From Massilia sp. NR 4-1 (GTDB lineage: Bacteria; Pseudomonadota; Gammaproteobacteria; Burkholderiales; Burkholderiaceae_D), in NCBI RefSeq assembly GCF_001191005.1, contig NZ_CP012201.1, positions 2,108,001-2,172,000 on the forward strand: a DNA stretch of 64,000 nucleotides, read 5' to 3'. The notes below the pieces were generated by a model. The model was not told the origin of the DNA. It did no database searches and saw only the letters and a program-made list of their open reading frames with translations. This document shows, in pieces, positions 1 to 8,698 of the stretch. Within the stretch, counting starts at the first letter, position 1, and each line of letters starts with the position of its first letter. The position numbers and the translations under genes are program-made.

Positions 1-1176
1 AACGACCGCAAATTCAAATCCCACCTGGCCACGCGCGTGATCCACGCCGGCCAGTCGCCCGACCCATCGACCGGCGCCATCATGCCGCCGATCTACGCCA
101 CCTCCACCTTCGTGCAGGAGAGTCCTGGCGTGCACAAAGGCCTGGACTACGGCCGCTCGCACAACCCGACGCGCTGGGCGCTGGAGCGCTGCGTGGCCGA
201 CCTGGAAGGCGGCGCACAAGGCTTCGCCTTCGCCTCCGGCCTGGCCGCCATCTCGACCGTGCTGGAAATCGCCGACGCCGGCTCCCACATCATTGCCGGC
301 GACGATATGTACGGCGGCACTTACCGCCTGTTCGAACGCGTGCGCCGCCGCAGCGCCGGCCACGAGTTCAGCTATGTCGACCTGACCAAGCCGGAAAACC
401 TGCTGGCCGCCCTGCGTCCCGAAACGCGCATGGTGTGGGTGGAAACGCCGACCAATCCGATGCTGAAACTGGCCGACCTGAAAGCGATCGCCCAGATCTG
501 CCGCGAGCGCGGCATCATCGCCATCGCCGACAATACCTTCGCCAGCCCGCTGGTGCAGCGTCCGCTGGAACATGGCTTCGACATCGTGGTGCACTCGGCC
601 ACCAAATACCTGAACGGCCACTCCGACATCATCGGCGGCATCGCCGTGGTGGGTGGCGAAGAGCGCCAGGCCAAATGGCGCGAACAGCTGGCCTTCCTGC
701 AAAATTCCGTGGGCGCCATCGCCAGCCCCTTCGACAGCTTCCTCGCCCTGCGCGGCGTGAAGACGCTGGCGATCCGCATGGAACGCCACTGCCGCAGCGC
801 GCTCGACTTGGCGCAGTGGCTGGAACAGCAGCCGGAAGTGCGCAAGGTCTACTACCCCGGCCTGGCCTCGCATCCCCAGCACGAGCTGGCCAAACGCCAG
901 ATGGACGGCTTCGGCGGCATCATCTCCATCGACCTGAAAACCGATCTGGCCGGCTCGCGCCGCTTCCTCGAACGCTGCGAAGTGTTCGCCCTGGCCGAAA
1001 GCCTGGGCGGCGTGGAAAGCCTGATCGAGCATCCGGCCCTGATGACGCACGCCACCATCCCACCCGCCCAGCGCGCCGAACTGGGCATCGGCGACGGCCT
1101 GATCCGCCTCTCCGTCGGCATCGAAGATGTGGAAGACCTGCGCCAGGATCTGCGCCAGGCGCTCGACGCGATCTGA
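1..1176 (+). CDS. PLP-dependent transsulfuration enzyme (cystathionine gamma-lyase/synthase-like), 5' end outside window
   Basis: Cys/Met-metabolism PLP enzyme of the cystathionine gamma-lyase/gamma-synthase family, a cytosolic enzyme that interconverts cysteine, homocysteine and cystathionine. The reading frame stays open to base 1. A GTG at 37 could start it, but the residues before it (…SHLATRV, then IHAG) match the usual family N-terminus, so the true start is upstream and this copy is 5'-partial. The Schiff-base lysine lies in SATKYLNGHSD (Lys codon near 604). The substrate-loop motif SLGGVESLIEHPA and the C-terminal RLSVGIEDVEDL are both typical. Which reaction it prefers cannot be told from sequence. 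Confidence 0.93.
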   Translation, partial: NDRKFKSHLATRVIHAGQSPDPSTGAIMPPIYATSTFVQESPGVHKGLDYGRSHNPTRWALERCVADLEGGAQGFAFASGLAAISTVLEIADAGSHIIAGDDMYGGTYRLFERVRRRSAGHEFSYVDLTKPENLLAALRPETRMVWVETPTNPMLKLADLKAIAQICRERGIIAIADNTFASPLVQRPLEHGFDIVVHSATKYLNGHSDIIGGIAVVGGEERQAKWREQLAFLQNSVGAIASPFDSFLALRGVKTLAIRMERHCRSALDLAQWLEQQPEVRKVYYPGLASHPQHELAKRQMDGFGGIISIDLKTDLAGSRRFLERCEVFALAESLGGVESLIEHPALMTHATIPPAQRAELGIGDGLIRLSVGIEDVEDLRQDLRQALDAI

Positions 1177-1198
1177 TTTAGGTAATGCCATGGTGCGC

Positions 1199-1228
1199 TA
1201 GACGTTGCGCCGGTACGCGCAACGTCTA
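1199..1228. repeat. Perfect 12-bp inverted repeat between the transsulfuration gene and the toxin-antitoxin pair
   Basis: TAGACGTTGCGC (1199-1210) is followed by six bases and its exact reverse complement (1217-1228). It sits 22 bases after the stop of the upstream gene and 67 bases before the toxin start. It could be the terminator stem of the upstream gene, although no T-run follows, or an operator for the toxin-antitoxin operon. A TATACT that could be a -10 box lies just downstream at 1256-1261, but I see no convincing -35. Confidence 0.6.
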
Positions 1229-1294
1229 TCCACCTCAGCGATTGCAAGGACTGCCTATACTAGACAGGTGTGCGCCCTAGGCGTATATTCGACC

Positions 1295-1606
1295 ATGCTC
1301 ACAGTCGTTGAAACCTTGTTGTTCCAGCGCCAGTGGCCTCACTACTGGACCGAAGACGAGCGAGGAGCCTTCGCGGCTTATATCGCAGAGCACCCAAGTG
1401 CAGGTGATGTTGTTCCTGAATCAGGTGGGATTCGCAAAGTGCGATGGGGTCGTGCAGGCTCAGGTAAGTCCGGCGGTGTTCGAGTTATTTACTATATACG
1501 TTCGGCAGAGGGTGAACTCATCTTACTCACCTTGTACGCGAAGGCCGAGACAGACAACCTTACCGGCCATAAGTTGAAGGAGATCCGTCGTGCCCTCGAA
1601 GAATAG
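1295..1606 (+). CDS. higB: RelE/HigB2-like mRNA interferase toxin
   Basis: A 103-residue type II toxin of the RelE/HigB2 branch, proteins that cleave mRNA on the ribosome. Supporting marks are the N-terminal pattern LFQRQWPHYWTEDE, the GGIRKVRWG strand, the GKSGGVRVIYY core and the LLTLYAK strand, all in the HigB2 order, and the usual length. ATG at 1295 is chosen because the in-frame sequence upstream does not resemble the family. It overlaps the antitoxin gene by 17 bases in the toxin-first order usual for higBA. Function is inferred from family resemblance. Confidence 0.85.
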   Translation: MLTVVETLLFQRQWPHYWTEDERGAFAAYIAEHPSAGDVVPESGGIRKVRWGRAGSGKSGGVRVIYYIRSAEGELILLTLYAKAETDNLTGHKLKEIRRALEE

Positions 1607-1919
1607 ACCCCTGAGCAAATCCGAACTGGACGCCTATGAGTCCTCGCGCGACTTGGCGGCGGAGTTGCTACAGTCCGTGCGAGAAATGAAGGCCGGTCGT
1701 GTTCAGGTGATTTCGTCGCCGGTTATCGAAGCTCGCAAGAAAACGGGACTATCCCAATCCCAATTTGCGACGCTCTTGGGCGTATCACTGCGAACCTTGC
1801 AAGGCTGGGAACAAGGCCGGAAACAACCTAGCGGCGCTGCCCGTACTCTGCTGGCAATTGCCAGCACTAACCCTCAAGCTCTTTTAGCTGTTGCGGGCTA
1901 TCCACGTAACTCGCTCTGA
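1590..1919 (+). CDS. higA: HigA-like XRE-family antitoxin
   Basis: A 109-residue protein with a Cro/C1-type helix-turn-helix at about 46-90 (LSQSQFATLLGVSLRTLQGW, residues 54-73). It is the expected partner that neutralises the upstream toxin and represses the operon. The start is GTG at 1590, inside the end of the toxin gene, with GAAGGAG about seven bases before it. The last 22 bases overlap the end of the convergent GlxA-type gene, so both genes share sequence at their 3' ends. Confidence 0.85.
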   Translation: MPSKNRPLSKSELDAYESSRDLAAELLQSVREMKAGRVQVISSPVIEARKKTGLSQSQFATLLGVSLRTLQGWEQGRKQPSGAARTLLAIASTNPQALLAVAGYPRNSL

Positions 1920-2914
1920 GTGCGGAATTGCTTGCGGTAGGCCGAGGGAGAAGTGCGCAGGGAGGCCTGGAAGTGCTGGCGCAGCGAGAGGGCCGTGCCG
2001 AAGCCGGCTGCCTGGGCCACGACTTCAATGGCGGCGTCGCTGCCTTCCAGCATGCGCTGGGCGTGTGCCAGGCGCTGGCTCAGCAACCATTGCTTGACCG
2101 AGGTGCCTGTCACCTGGCGGAAGTGGCGCGTGAAGTTGCGGCGACTCATGGCGGCGCGCACGGCCAGGGCGTCGATGCTCTGCTCTTCGCCGAGGTTGGC
2201 TGCCATCCAGTCCAGCACTTGCGCGAAGCGTCCTTCGCTGTTCGATACCGGCAGCGGCCTTTCGATGAACTGGGCTTGCCCGCCCTGCCGGTGCGGCGCC
2301 ACCAGCAGCCGCCGCGCCACGCTGTTCGCCAGCTCCACACCCGCCAACTGGCGCACCAGGTGCAGGCAGCAATCGAGACCCGCCGCGACGCCGGCCGAGG
2401 TCAGGACGTCGCCATCGTCGACATACAGCACTTCCGCATCCACCTTGACTTTGGGATAGCGCTGCACCAAGCCATCGGCGAAGGCCCAGTGGGTGGTGAC
2501 CGTGCGGCCGTCGAGCAGCCCGGCCTCGGCCAGCGGAAAGGCGCCGAGACACAGACCGACAATGCGCGCACCGCGCCGATGGGCGCGGCGCAGGGCTTCC
2601 AGCAGCACGGGCGGCGCGCTACGGCAGTCGTCGTGCCAGGCGGCCATGACGACGATGTGGGCCGCGTCCAGCAGGCTCAGATCGTATTCGGTGGCGATGG
2701 CAAAACCGGCGGCGGTGCGCAAGGGGCTGGCGTCGGCGCTGCAAACGCGCACGTCAAACATGGGGGCATGGCCTTCCGGCACGGTGCCGAACACCGCGCA
2801 GGGTGCGGCGACGTGGAAAGGCGTGATGCCGTCAAAGGCGATCACGGCGACCCGAATAGGCTGCGAAGGCTGCGACGGGCGAATTGGGCGGGTTTTGCGG
2901 GCAGTTTTGGGCAT
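1898..2914 (-). CDS. GlxA-family transcriptional regulator (DJ-1/PfpI domain + AraC HTH)
   Basis: A 338-residue regulator. The N-terminal DJ-1/PfpI-like domain (about 20-200) includes the nucleophile-elbow segment GLCLGAFPLAEAGLLDGR. The C-terminal AraC/XylS double HTH (about 235-330) includes AMSRRNFTRHFRQVTG and AAGFGTALSLRQHF. Such proteins are cytosolic ligand-responsive activators. It is divergent from an isochorismatase-family hydrolase 117 bases away, a common pairing, so control of that gene is likely. Its 3' end overlaps the antitoxin gene by 22 bases on the other strand. Confidence 0.93.
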   Translation of the reverse strand: MPKTARKTRPIRPSQPSQPIRVAVIAFDGITPFHVAAPCAVFGTVPEGHAPMFDVRVCSADASPLRTAAGFAIATEYDLSLLDAAHIVVMAAWHDDCRSAPPVLLEALRRAHRRGARIVGLCLGAFPLAEAGLLDGRTVTTHWAFADGLVQRYPKVKVDAEVLYVDDGDVLTSAGVAAGLDCCLHLVRQLAGVELANSVARRLLVAPHRQGGQAQFIERPLPVSNSEGRFAQVLDWMAANLGEEQSIDALAVRAAMSRRNFTRHFRQVTGTSVKQWLLSQRLAHAQRMLEGSDAAIEVVAQAAGFGTALSLRQHFQASLRTSPSAYRKQFRTQSELRG

Positions 2915-3031
2915 GGCCCGATTATATCGAAGATATGCCTTAAGGCCACTTTTCGCATGCGCCGCGCGGCACGAGAATGCTGTTCACCGGGAACGCAATT
3001 CCCTGACCATCATCTGATAAAGGAGAACACC

Positions 3032-3652
3032 ATGTCCGCCAACCCTCGCCGCGCCCTGCTCGTGATCGATGTGCAAAACGAATACTTCAGCGGCGATATG
3101 CCGATCGAGTACCCGCCGGTGGCTACTTCACTGCCCAATATCGTGCAGGCCATGAAGACAGCCAAGACCCAGGATATTCCCGTGATCGTGGTGCAGCACG
3201 ATGCGCCGGAAGGTTCGCCGATCTTTGCCAAGGATTCCGAAGGATGGCGCCTGCATCCGCAGATCGCGGAACTGCCCATCGACCATCACATCAACAAGAC
3301 CATGGCGAGTGCCTTCGCCGGCACCGGCCTGCGCGAATGGCTGGCCGCGCGTTCCATCGACACGCTGACCATCGTCGGCTATATGACGCACAACTGCAAC
3401 GCCACCAGCATCTTCCAAGCCGCCCATGAAGGCTTGACGGTCGAAGTGCTGGACGACGCCACGGGCACCCTCTCCTACCAGAATGCGGCGGGCAAGGTCA
3501 GCGCCGAGGAAATGCACCGCGTCTTCAACACGGTCTTCCACTCCAACTTCGCGGCCGTGGTCAGCACGCAGGACTGGGTCGCGGCGGCGCGCAGCGGCAC
3601 GGCGCTGGAACGCGATAATCTGTACGCCTCCAACCTGCGCACGCGACGCTAA
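3032..3652 (+). CDS. Isochorismatase-family cysteine hydrolase
   Basis: A 206-residue cytosolic alpha/beta hydrolase of the isochorismatase/nicotinamidase superfamily. The expected catalytic triad is visible: Asp13 (VIDVQNEY), Lys89 (HHINKTMASAF) and Cys122 (GYMTHNCNATS). ATG at 3032 follows AAAGGAG at good spacing. The longer open frame upstream is only the antisense shadow of the regulator gene. The substrate cannot be named. The divergent GlxA-type regulator suggests inducible expression by a small amide or carbamoyl compound, which is inference. Confidence 0.92.
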   Translation: MSANPRRALLVIDVQNEYFSGDMPIEYPPVATSLPNIVQAMKTAKTQDIPVIVVQHDAPEGSPIFAKDSEGWRLHPQIAELPIDHHINKTMASAFAGTGLREWLAARSIDTLTIVGYMTHNCNATSIFQAAHEGLTVEVLDDATGTLSYQNAAGKVSAEEMHRVFNTVFHSNFAAVVSTQDWVAAARSGTALERDNLYASNLRTRR

Positions 3653-3654
3653 GC

Positions 3655-5187
3655 TCAGGTTTTCTTGGCCGGATCGCTGATGTTGAAAACGCGCCGCACC
3701 AGGCTTTCCAGCGCCAGGAACACGCCTTCCACACCAAAGCCGGCGATAAAGGACAGGGCCGAGCTGCTCAGCGCCCAACTGCCCAGCAGCCCTGCCTCCT
3801 TGCCGTTCGCCTGCGACGATGGGCTGATGAAGAGGGCGATGCAGGCGCCGATCGTCGCACCCAGCGCCAGTTGCAGCAGCGCCAGCGAGTAATCGCGCGG
3901 CGACAGCAGGCTTTCGCGCATCTTGGCCCACAAGTCGCGCACCACGGCGGCGCCCGCACCCAGCACACCGTAGAACAGCGGCAGCACGGCGGTGCCGACC
4001 ACCATGGTCACGATCTGGGCCAGTTCCTCCGTATTGCTTTGCGCCAGAGCGGCCGGGTAGAAAGCCTGGCCGCCGCTGAACCAGCCGCCCACCTGCTGGT
4101 AGAGGTCGACCCAGGGTCGCAGCCAGTTGCCCAAGGCGTCATGGGCGATGGCAATGCGCTGGTCGAGTTCGCGCTTGCGGCTGCACAGCTGGTATTCCTC
4201 GGTACTGCGGTACAGCGGCGTGGCATCGGGCGCGAACAAGGAACAGAACTGGACCGGACGGGCTGCGGCGCGCACCTTGGCCTGGCCTTGCGCTTCGGCC
4301 TGGGTCTGGGTCGCGGTCGGCGTGGCGGCGGGGGCGGCAGCGCCGTTCTGGCGCTCCTGCTCGTCGCTGGCGAATTTCAGCTCGGCTTCGGCGATGGTCT
4401 TTTGCAGGCCGGCATCCTGAATCTTCAAGGCTTCCAGATGCTGCAAAATCACATTGCCGCCGGTGATATGCCAGGAAATCACGCAGGTCGTCGCCAAGCC
4501 CAGCAACAGCAAGCTGACGATCAGGAAGATGCGCCGCTTGAACTTGGCCGCCACGCTGACCAAACCAGGAAACGCGTGGCGGGCCAGGGTCAGGCGCGTG
4601 GGCTTGTCCCAGTAGCCATTATTGCTGCGGCGCGCCTGCAGCGGCATGAGGGCGCGGTCCGCCGTGCCGGCGCCAGTCGCAACGGACTCGAAGGAAGTCG
4701 CGTCTGCCGGTCCTGCGGATTTCGCCGCTTCGGCCGGCGGCGGCGCGCTGCCGCCGTCGCCGGCCAGCAGGCGGTCGGCCGTGCCGCGCGGCCGGGTCCA
4801 GCGTTGCCAGAGATTGCTCATGCCGTTGAGCCAACCGGCCCAGCTGCGCCGGTTTTCCTCACCTACGACGAGCAGGGTAAAGGCGATGGTCATGCCGGTG
4901 GCGGGACGGGCCGCTGCGTTGAGCTTGTCCTTGGCGCACAACAGCTTGACGGCTTGGTCGACCTTGCTTTCGCTGCTGCCGTCGGCCGCCAGGCCGATCG
5001 TACACAGTTCGCGCACCTTGGGCATGTGTTCGTCGGACGCGGCCATGGGCGGCGCGTACCAGCTCTTGTCCCAGCGGCCGGAAATGTGGTCGAGCAGCAG
5101 AAAAACTTCGTTGAGTTCGCGGGCGAAGATGAAATCCTCCAGCCTTTGCGCATCGGGATTGGGCTTGCCGCTTTCTTGCGTGGTCAT
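3655..5187 (-). CDS. Unknown multi-pass inner-membrane protein
   Basis: A 510-residue protein I do not recognise. Residues 1-130 are soluble and contain two cysteines (LCTIG, LLCAK). A low-complexity Ala/Pro/Gly linker (about 135-185) follows. Hydrophobic segments appear at about 218-240, 395-420, 440-460 and 470-500, with a charged, Gln/Ala-rich stretch (about 250-380) after the first. This predicts a four-helix membrane protein with a large loop. It ends two bases from the stop of the convergent isochorismatase-family gene. No motif suggests transport or catalysis. Confidence 0.8.
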   Translation of the reverse strand: MTTQESGKPNPDAQRLEDFIFARELNEVFLLLDHISGRWDKSWYAPPMAASDEHMPKVRELCTIGLAADGSSESKVDQAVKLLCAKDKLNAAARPATGMTIAFTLLVVGEENRRSWAGWLNGMSNLWQRWTRPRGTADRLLAGDGGSAPPPAEAAKSAGPADATSFESVATGAGTADRALMPLQARRSNNGYWDKPTRLTLARHAFPGLVSVAAKFKRRIFLIVSLLLLGLATTCVISWHITGGNVILQHLEALKIQDAGLQKTIAEAELKFASDEQERQNGAAAPAATPTATQTQAEAQGQAKVRAAARPVQFCSLFAPDATPLYRSTEEYQLCSRKRELDQRIAIAHDALGNWLRPWVDLYQQVGGWFSGGQAFYPAALAQSNTEELAQIVTMVVGTAVLPLFYGVLGAGAAVVRDLWAKMRESLLSPRDYSLALLQLALGATIGACIALFISPSSQANGKEAGLLGSWALSSSALSFIAGFGVEGVFLALESLVRRVFNISDPAKKT

Positions 5188-5230
5188 GATGTGCTCCCGC
5201 AGCCGCGAAACGGCGGCCGATCAGCACATT

Positions 5231-5255
5231 CTGCGCCGCCACCCTGGCGGCGCAG
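5231..5255. terminator. GC-rich hairpin between acylase and unknown membrane-protein genes
   Basis: CTGCGCCGCCA (5231-5241), a CCC loop, then the exact reverse complement to 5255. It lies 43 bases past the acylase stop and upstream of the next minus-strand gene. There is no T-run, so intrinsic termination is only possible. Confidence 0.45.
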
Positions 5256-5297
5256 CGCTGGCAGCAGCGGGAGCTTTGCGCCAGCGCAAACGGGGCT

Positions 5298-7505
5298 TTA
5301 TTCGCCGGGGTGGTACTTGCGCTCCAGATTTTTTTCCACGTCTTCGCGGTAGAACAGCACTTCCTTGAACTCGCCGCGCGCATACATTTCGGCCTGGTCC
5401 ATGAAGTGCGGCGAGGCCGGGTCGCTGCTCTGGCCGCCCGCCAGGATGCTCTTGGCGCGGATGCGTGGACCGAACTCGACCGCCGCCACGAAGCTGTTGC
5501 CGCGCTCGCCGTAAATGCGGCGCGTTTTCGGCGGCGTCAGCGGGCCGTAGGCGGCCAGCGCGCCCCAGTTGCCGGAGGCATAGGGCACGGGAATGCTGGG
5601 CTTGTCGTCGTCGAAGGATTGCACGATGTCGCCGTTCAGGCGCTGGAAGCGGTTGATCTCGCCCCAAGGCGTCTTCCAGCTGCCAAAGTCCGACTCCAGG
5701 CGCGCCGAGGCACGCGTCAGCGCTTCCAGGCGCTGCTGGGTGGTGATCTGGCTGCCTAGGTAATCGAGCACCGGCATGCGCTTCTCGCGTGCCGCCGGGC
5801 CGTGGGTCTTGACCAGTTCCTGCAGCCAGTAGATGGCGAGCGAGGTCGGCACGGAGTTCAGGCTGTAGCGCATATTCCAGTCGCGCAGCAGGGAAATCTG
5901 TTCGGTCAGGCCGGCTTTCAGCAAATCGCTGGCTGGCGATTCGTCATAGGCGCGCACCAGCTGCGGCAGCAGCGGCTCGAACGCCGTCAACTGACTATCG
6001 TAGGCGGCGGCGATCAGGCTGTCGAGCGTGAAGTCCTGCTGGTTTTGCAGCACGCGCACGGCGTGGATGCCGCGCGCATTTTCCGGGTACACCGACATAT
6101 AGGCCGGATAATCCTGGCGCCGCGGGCTGTAGGCGCCGGCCGCCGAGAACGGCCAGTTATTGGTATTCTGAATCCAGCCATTCTTCGGATTGAAGAGCTG
6201 GATGGTGTCCTTCACCGCATGCAGGCCCTTCCAGTCGGTGGCGGGATTGCTGCCGTCGACCGGCTTGGTGTAATCGAAGGCCGGGTCGCGCACCGGCACG
6301 AAATTACCGTGGAAGTAAGCGATATTGCCGTCCGCATCCGCATACACGGTGTTGTTGGACGAGTTGGTGCGCAGCTCCATCGCCTTATAGAAGGCGGCGT
6401 AATTGCGCGCCTTGGTGCGCACATAGGATTGCGTGAGCGCCTTGAGCGGCTCGTTCATCAGCGCCACCGCCACCCATTTGCCATCCTGTTCGCGCACGAT
6501 GGGGCCATGATGCGTGAAGTAAGCGGTGACGGTTTTCTCGGCCATGCCTTGCGCCGTCTTGTACGGCAGGCGGATCGCCACCGCCTTCACCGGGCGCTGC
6601 TCCTTGCCATACTGGTAGACCAGCTTGCCGTCCTGCTCGGCGATGCTTTCCACGAACTCGTCGATCACGTCGGCGCCGCCCGAGGTGTGCATCCAGCCCA
6701 GGCGCTCGTTAAAGCCCTGATAGACGAAGAACTGGCCCCAGGTCACGGCGCCATAGGCATTCAGCCCCTGGCGGCTGACCACATGGATCTCGGGCCGGAA
6801 ATAGAAGGAGGTATGCGGATTAATCATCAGCAGCGCATGGCCCGACTTGCTCAGGGCCGGCGCAATGGCGAAGCCGTTGGAACCGCTCGGCTCCTTTTCC
6901 ATCGCGAGCGCCGGCAATACCTGCGGCCGCTGCGGCGCCTTGGAATAGAAGGCTTCCAGCTGCTTGAGGTCGATCGATTCGATATCGCCGCCGATACTGC
7001 CTTCGCTGAAACTAAGCGCCATCCACGGTTCGAAGCGGGTCAGCAGACGCGGCTGCACATCGGGATGCGTATGCAGGTAGAAGTTCAAGCCATCGGCCCA
7101 GGCGCCCATCAGCTTCTTCAGCCAGGCCGGGCTGGCCTGGTACTGATTCTTCAACAGCTCGGGCGTGACGAAGAGCTTCATGCGCAGGTCCTGGTACAGC
7201 GCCTTCTCGCCCTCGACCTCGGCCAGGCGGCCCATGGCGTTAATGTAGTTCAGCTCGATACGCTTGAAATCATCCTCGGCCTGCGCATACACCATGCCGA
7301 ACACGGCGTCGGCGTCGGTGTTGCCATAGACGTGGGCGATGCCCCATTTATCGCGCAGGATGCTGACGCGCTCGGCAGCCATTTTCAGGCGCAGCGCCTC
7401 GATCGCGCCGACGCCGCCCGCGCGGACGGGCGCGGCCGGGGCGGCGATGACGGCCAAGGGCATGGCACAGGCTATTGCAAGCGCAGAACGCGACAATCTC
7501 GGCAT
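5298..7505 (-). CDS. Penicillin-acylase-family N-terminal nucleophile hydrolase, exported
   Basis: A 735-residue secreted acylase of the penicillin G acylase/AHL acylase family. ATG at 7505 follows GGAGA and opens a signal peptide (MPRLSRSALAIACAMPL… to APVRA). The short chain begins with RDKWGIAHVYG. The expected autocleavage site is GSNGFAIAP, whose serine becomes the N-terminal nucleophile of the large chain. LMINPHTSF and the GVNE-like QGFNERLGWMHTSGG segments are family features. The substrate (beta-lactam, acyl-homoserine lactone or another amide) cannot be read from sequence. Confidence 0.9.
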   Translation of the reverse strand: MPRLSRSALAIACAMPLAVIAAPAAPVRAGGVGAIEALRLKMAAERVSILRDKWGIAHVYGNTDADAVFGMVYAQAEDDFKRIELNYINAMGRLAEVEGEKALYQDLRMKLFVTPELLKNQYQASPAWLKKLMGAWADGLNFYLHTHPDVQPRLLTRFEPWMALSFSEGSIGGDIESIDLKQLEAFYSKAPQRPQVLPALAMEKEPSGSNGFAIAPALSKSGHALLMINPHTSFYFRPEIHVVSRQGLNAYGAVTWGQFFVYQGFNERLGWMHTSGGADVIDEFVESIAEQDGKLVYQYGKEQRPVKAVAIRLPYKTAQGMAEKTVTAYFTHHGPIVREQDGKWVAVALMNEPLKALTQSYVRTKARNYAAFYKAMELRTNSSNNTVYADADGNIAYFHGNFVPVRDPAFDYTKPVDGSNPATDWKGLHAVKDTIQLFNPKNGWIQNTNNWPFSAAGAYSPRRQDYPAYMSVYPENARGIHAVRVLQNQQDFTLDSLIAAAYDSQLTAFEPLLPQLVRAYDESPASDLLKAGLTEQISLLRDWNMRYSLNSVPTSLAIYWLQELVKTHGPAAREKRMPVLDYLGSQITTQQRLEALTRASARLESDFGSWKTPWGEINRFQRLNGDIVQSFDDDKPSIPVPYASGNWGALAAYGPLTPPKTRRIYGERGNSFVAAVEFGPRIRAKSILAGGQSSDPASPHFMDQAEMYARGEFKEVLFYREDVEKNLERKYHPGE

Positions 7506-7542
7506 GGGGCTTTTCTCCGGTATATTTTTATGTGGCGCGCAC

Positions 7543-8391
7543 TCAGGACGCGTCGACCAGCGTGGCGATGCGTTCGCGCAGCTCGGCGTTTTCGGCACGC
7601 AGCGCGGCGTTCTTGTCTTTCAGCTGGGCCACTTCCAGGCGCAGCTGTTCGACTTCGCTCAACGGGGCGCGCTCCTCGGCGCCGTACTCGCCCTCGCCTT
7701 CCGGCAGGGCTTTCGGTACTTTCGGTGGACGCGAAGCGGCGCGCTGTTCGCGGATTTCGCGGGCGGCCTGCTGCAGGAACTTCTTGCCGCCGGCGACCGC
7801 GGCCACCTGGTCGGCATCCGGCAGCGAAGCGACGGTGGCGGCGGCATTGATCGAGATGGTGCCGGCGCGCACTGCCTCCACCAGCTCGGGCGTGGCTGTC
7901 TTCTGGATTTTCTCGATCTGGCTGATGGTATTGCTGCTCAGGCGCGCGGCGCGCGCGATGTCCTCGCGCGAAGTGCGCACCTTGGGCGCCGGCGCGGCCT
8001 CGGCTTCCGGCTCAGGCGGCGCGATGCTCGCGTCCTCGGCCTGGATGCGCGCGTTCTCCTCCTCGGCGCGCTGGGCCAGGATGTCTTTCTTGCGCAGCGC
8101 CAGCACGCCGCGCTGGAAGTCGGACACGCTGCGGCGGCCCAGGTGGTTATCGATCATCCACAACATCACGTCTTCCATGCTCTTGAAGCTGGTGTTCTGC
8201 GTGACCTTGAAGGGAATGCCGTGCTTCTGGCAGATCGCATAGCGGTTGTGGCCATCGACCAGCACGTCGTCCCACAGCACGAGCGCATCGCGGCAGCCTT
8301 CGGCCAGCAGGCTGCGTTCCAGCGCGCTATGCTCCGCCTCGGTCAGCGGCTCGATATAGTCGCGCAGCATATCGTTGATCTTGATTTGCAT
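7543..8391 (-). CDS. ParB-like nuclease/partition-domain protein with C-terminal coiled coil
   Basis: A 282-residue predicted DNA-binding protein. The N-terminal ParB/Srx-like domain includes VLVDGHNRYAICQKHG (residues 40-60). A KorB/ParB-like HTH follows (SREDIARAARLSSNTISQIEK, then a second helical unit ending INAAATVASLP). The end is charged and heptad-rich (EQLRLEVAQLKDKNAALR…). ATG at 8391 is used because the upstream codons are not family-like. No parA or plasmid gene is nearby, so this is an orphan chromosomal ParB-like protein and a regulator role is as likely as partition. Confidence 0.82.
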   Translation of the reverse strand: MQIKINDMLRDYIEPLTEAEHSALERSLLAEGCRDALVLWDDVLVDGHNRYAICQKHGIPFKVTQNTSFKSMEDVMLWMIDNHLGRRSVSDFQRGVLALRKKDILAQRAEEENARIQAEDASIAPPEPEAEAAPAPKVRTSREDIARAARLSSNTISQIEKIQKTATPELVEAVRAGTISINAAATVASLPDADQVAAVAGGKKFLQQAAREIREQRAASRPPKVPKALPEGEGEYGAEERAPLSEVEQLRLEVAQLKDKNAALRAENAELRERIATLVDAS

Positions 8392-8548
8392 TGATTTAAT
8401 CCTTGAATAACCGTGGCGCGGCGCGCTGCCGTTCGGGGGCGCCATTTTCGCCGTCCAGAATCCTACACCATTTTTATGCGGGTTTTAATATGAGAGCGGG
8501 CGGGAGCGCACTGCGCGCTGCGCGGAACAGCGCAGATGAAGAGAGACA

Positions 8549-8635
8549 TGGTGCCCCGGGCCGGAATCGAACCGGCACGCCCTTGCAGGCAACGGATTTT
8601 AAGTCCGGTGTGTCTACCAATTTCACCACCGGGGC
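8549..8635 (-). tRNA. tRNA-Leu (anticodon UAA)
   Basis: On the minus strand the acceptor stem GCCCCGG/CCGGGGC pairs perfectly and the discriminator is A. CCA is encoded (8551-8549). The anticodon stem CGGA/TCCG encloses CTTAAAA, giving anticodon TAA. A long variable arm (TGCCTGCAAGGGCGT) and the T-loop TTCGATTC complete a leucine-type class II tRNA of 87 nt including CCA. It stands alone between the VirK-like and ParB-like genes. Confidence 0.97.
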
Positions 8636-8668
8636 ACAGCCCGCTATTATGACATGGCTGATCAATAA

Positions 8669-8689
8669 CTTCCAGAGCGGGGCTGGAAG
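8669..8689 (-). terminator. Hairpin after the VirK-like gene, before tRNA-Leu
   Basis: CTTCCAG and CTGGAAG form a perfect 7-bp stem with a 7-base loop, just past the stop of the minus-strand VirK-like gene. Only a weak T-rich tail (GTTATTG) follows, so this is a modest intrinsic terminator candidate. Confidence 0.45.
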
Positions 8690-8698
8690 CCTGATGGC

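Noticed and set aside
5802..7850. Long open frame on the plus strand opposite the acylase gene
   Set aside because: It is the antisense shadow of a clear signal-peptide-bearing acylase; the translation is low-complexity Arg/His/Gly sequence with no motif, as expected in GC-rich DNA.
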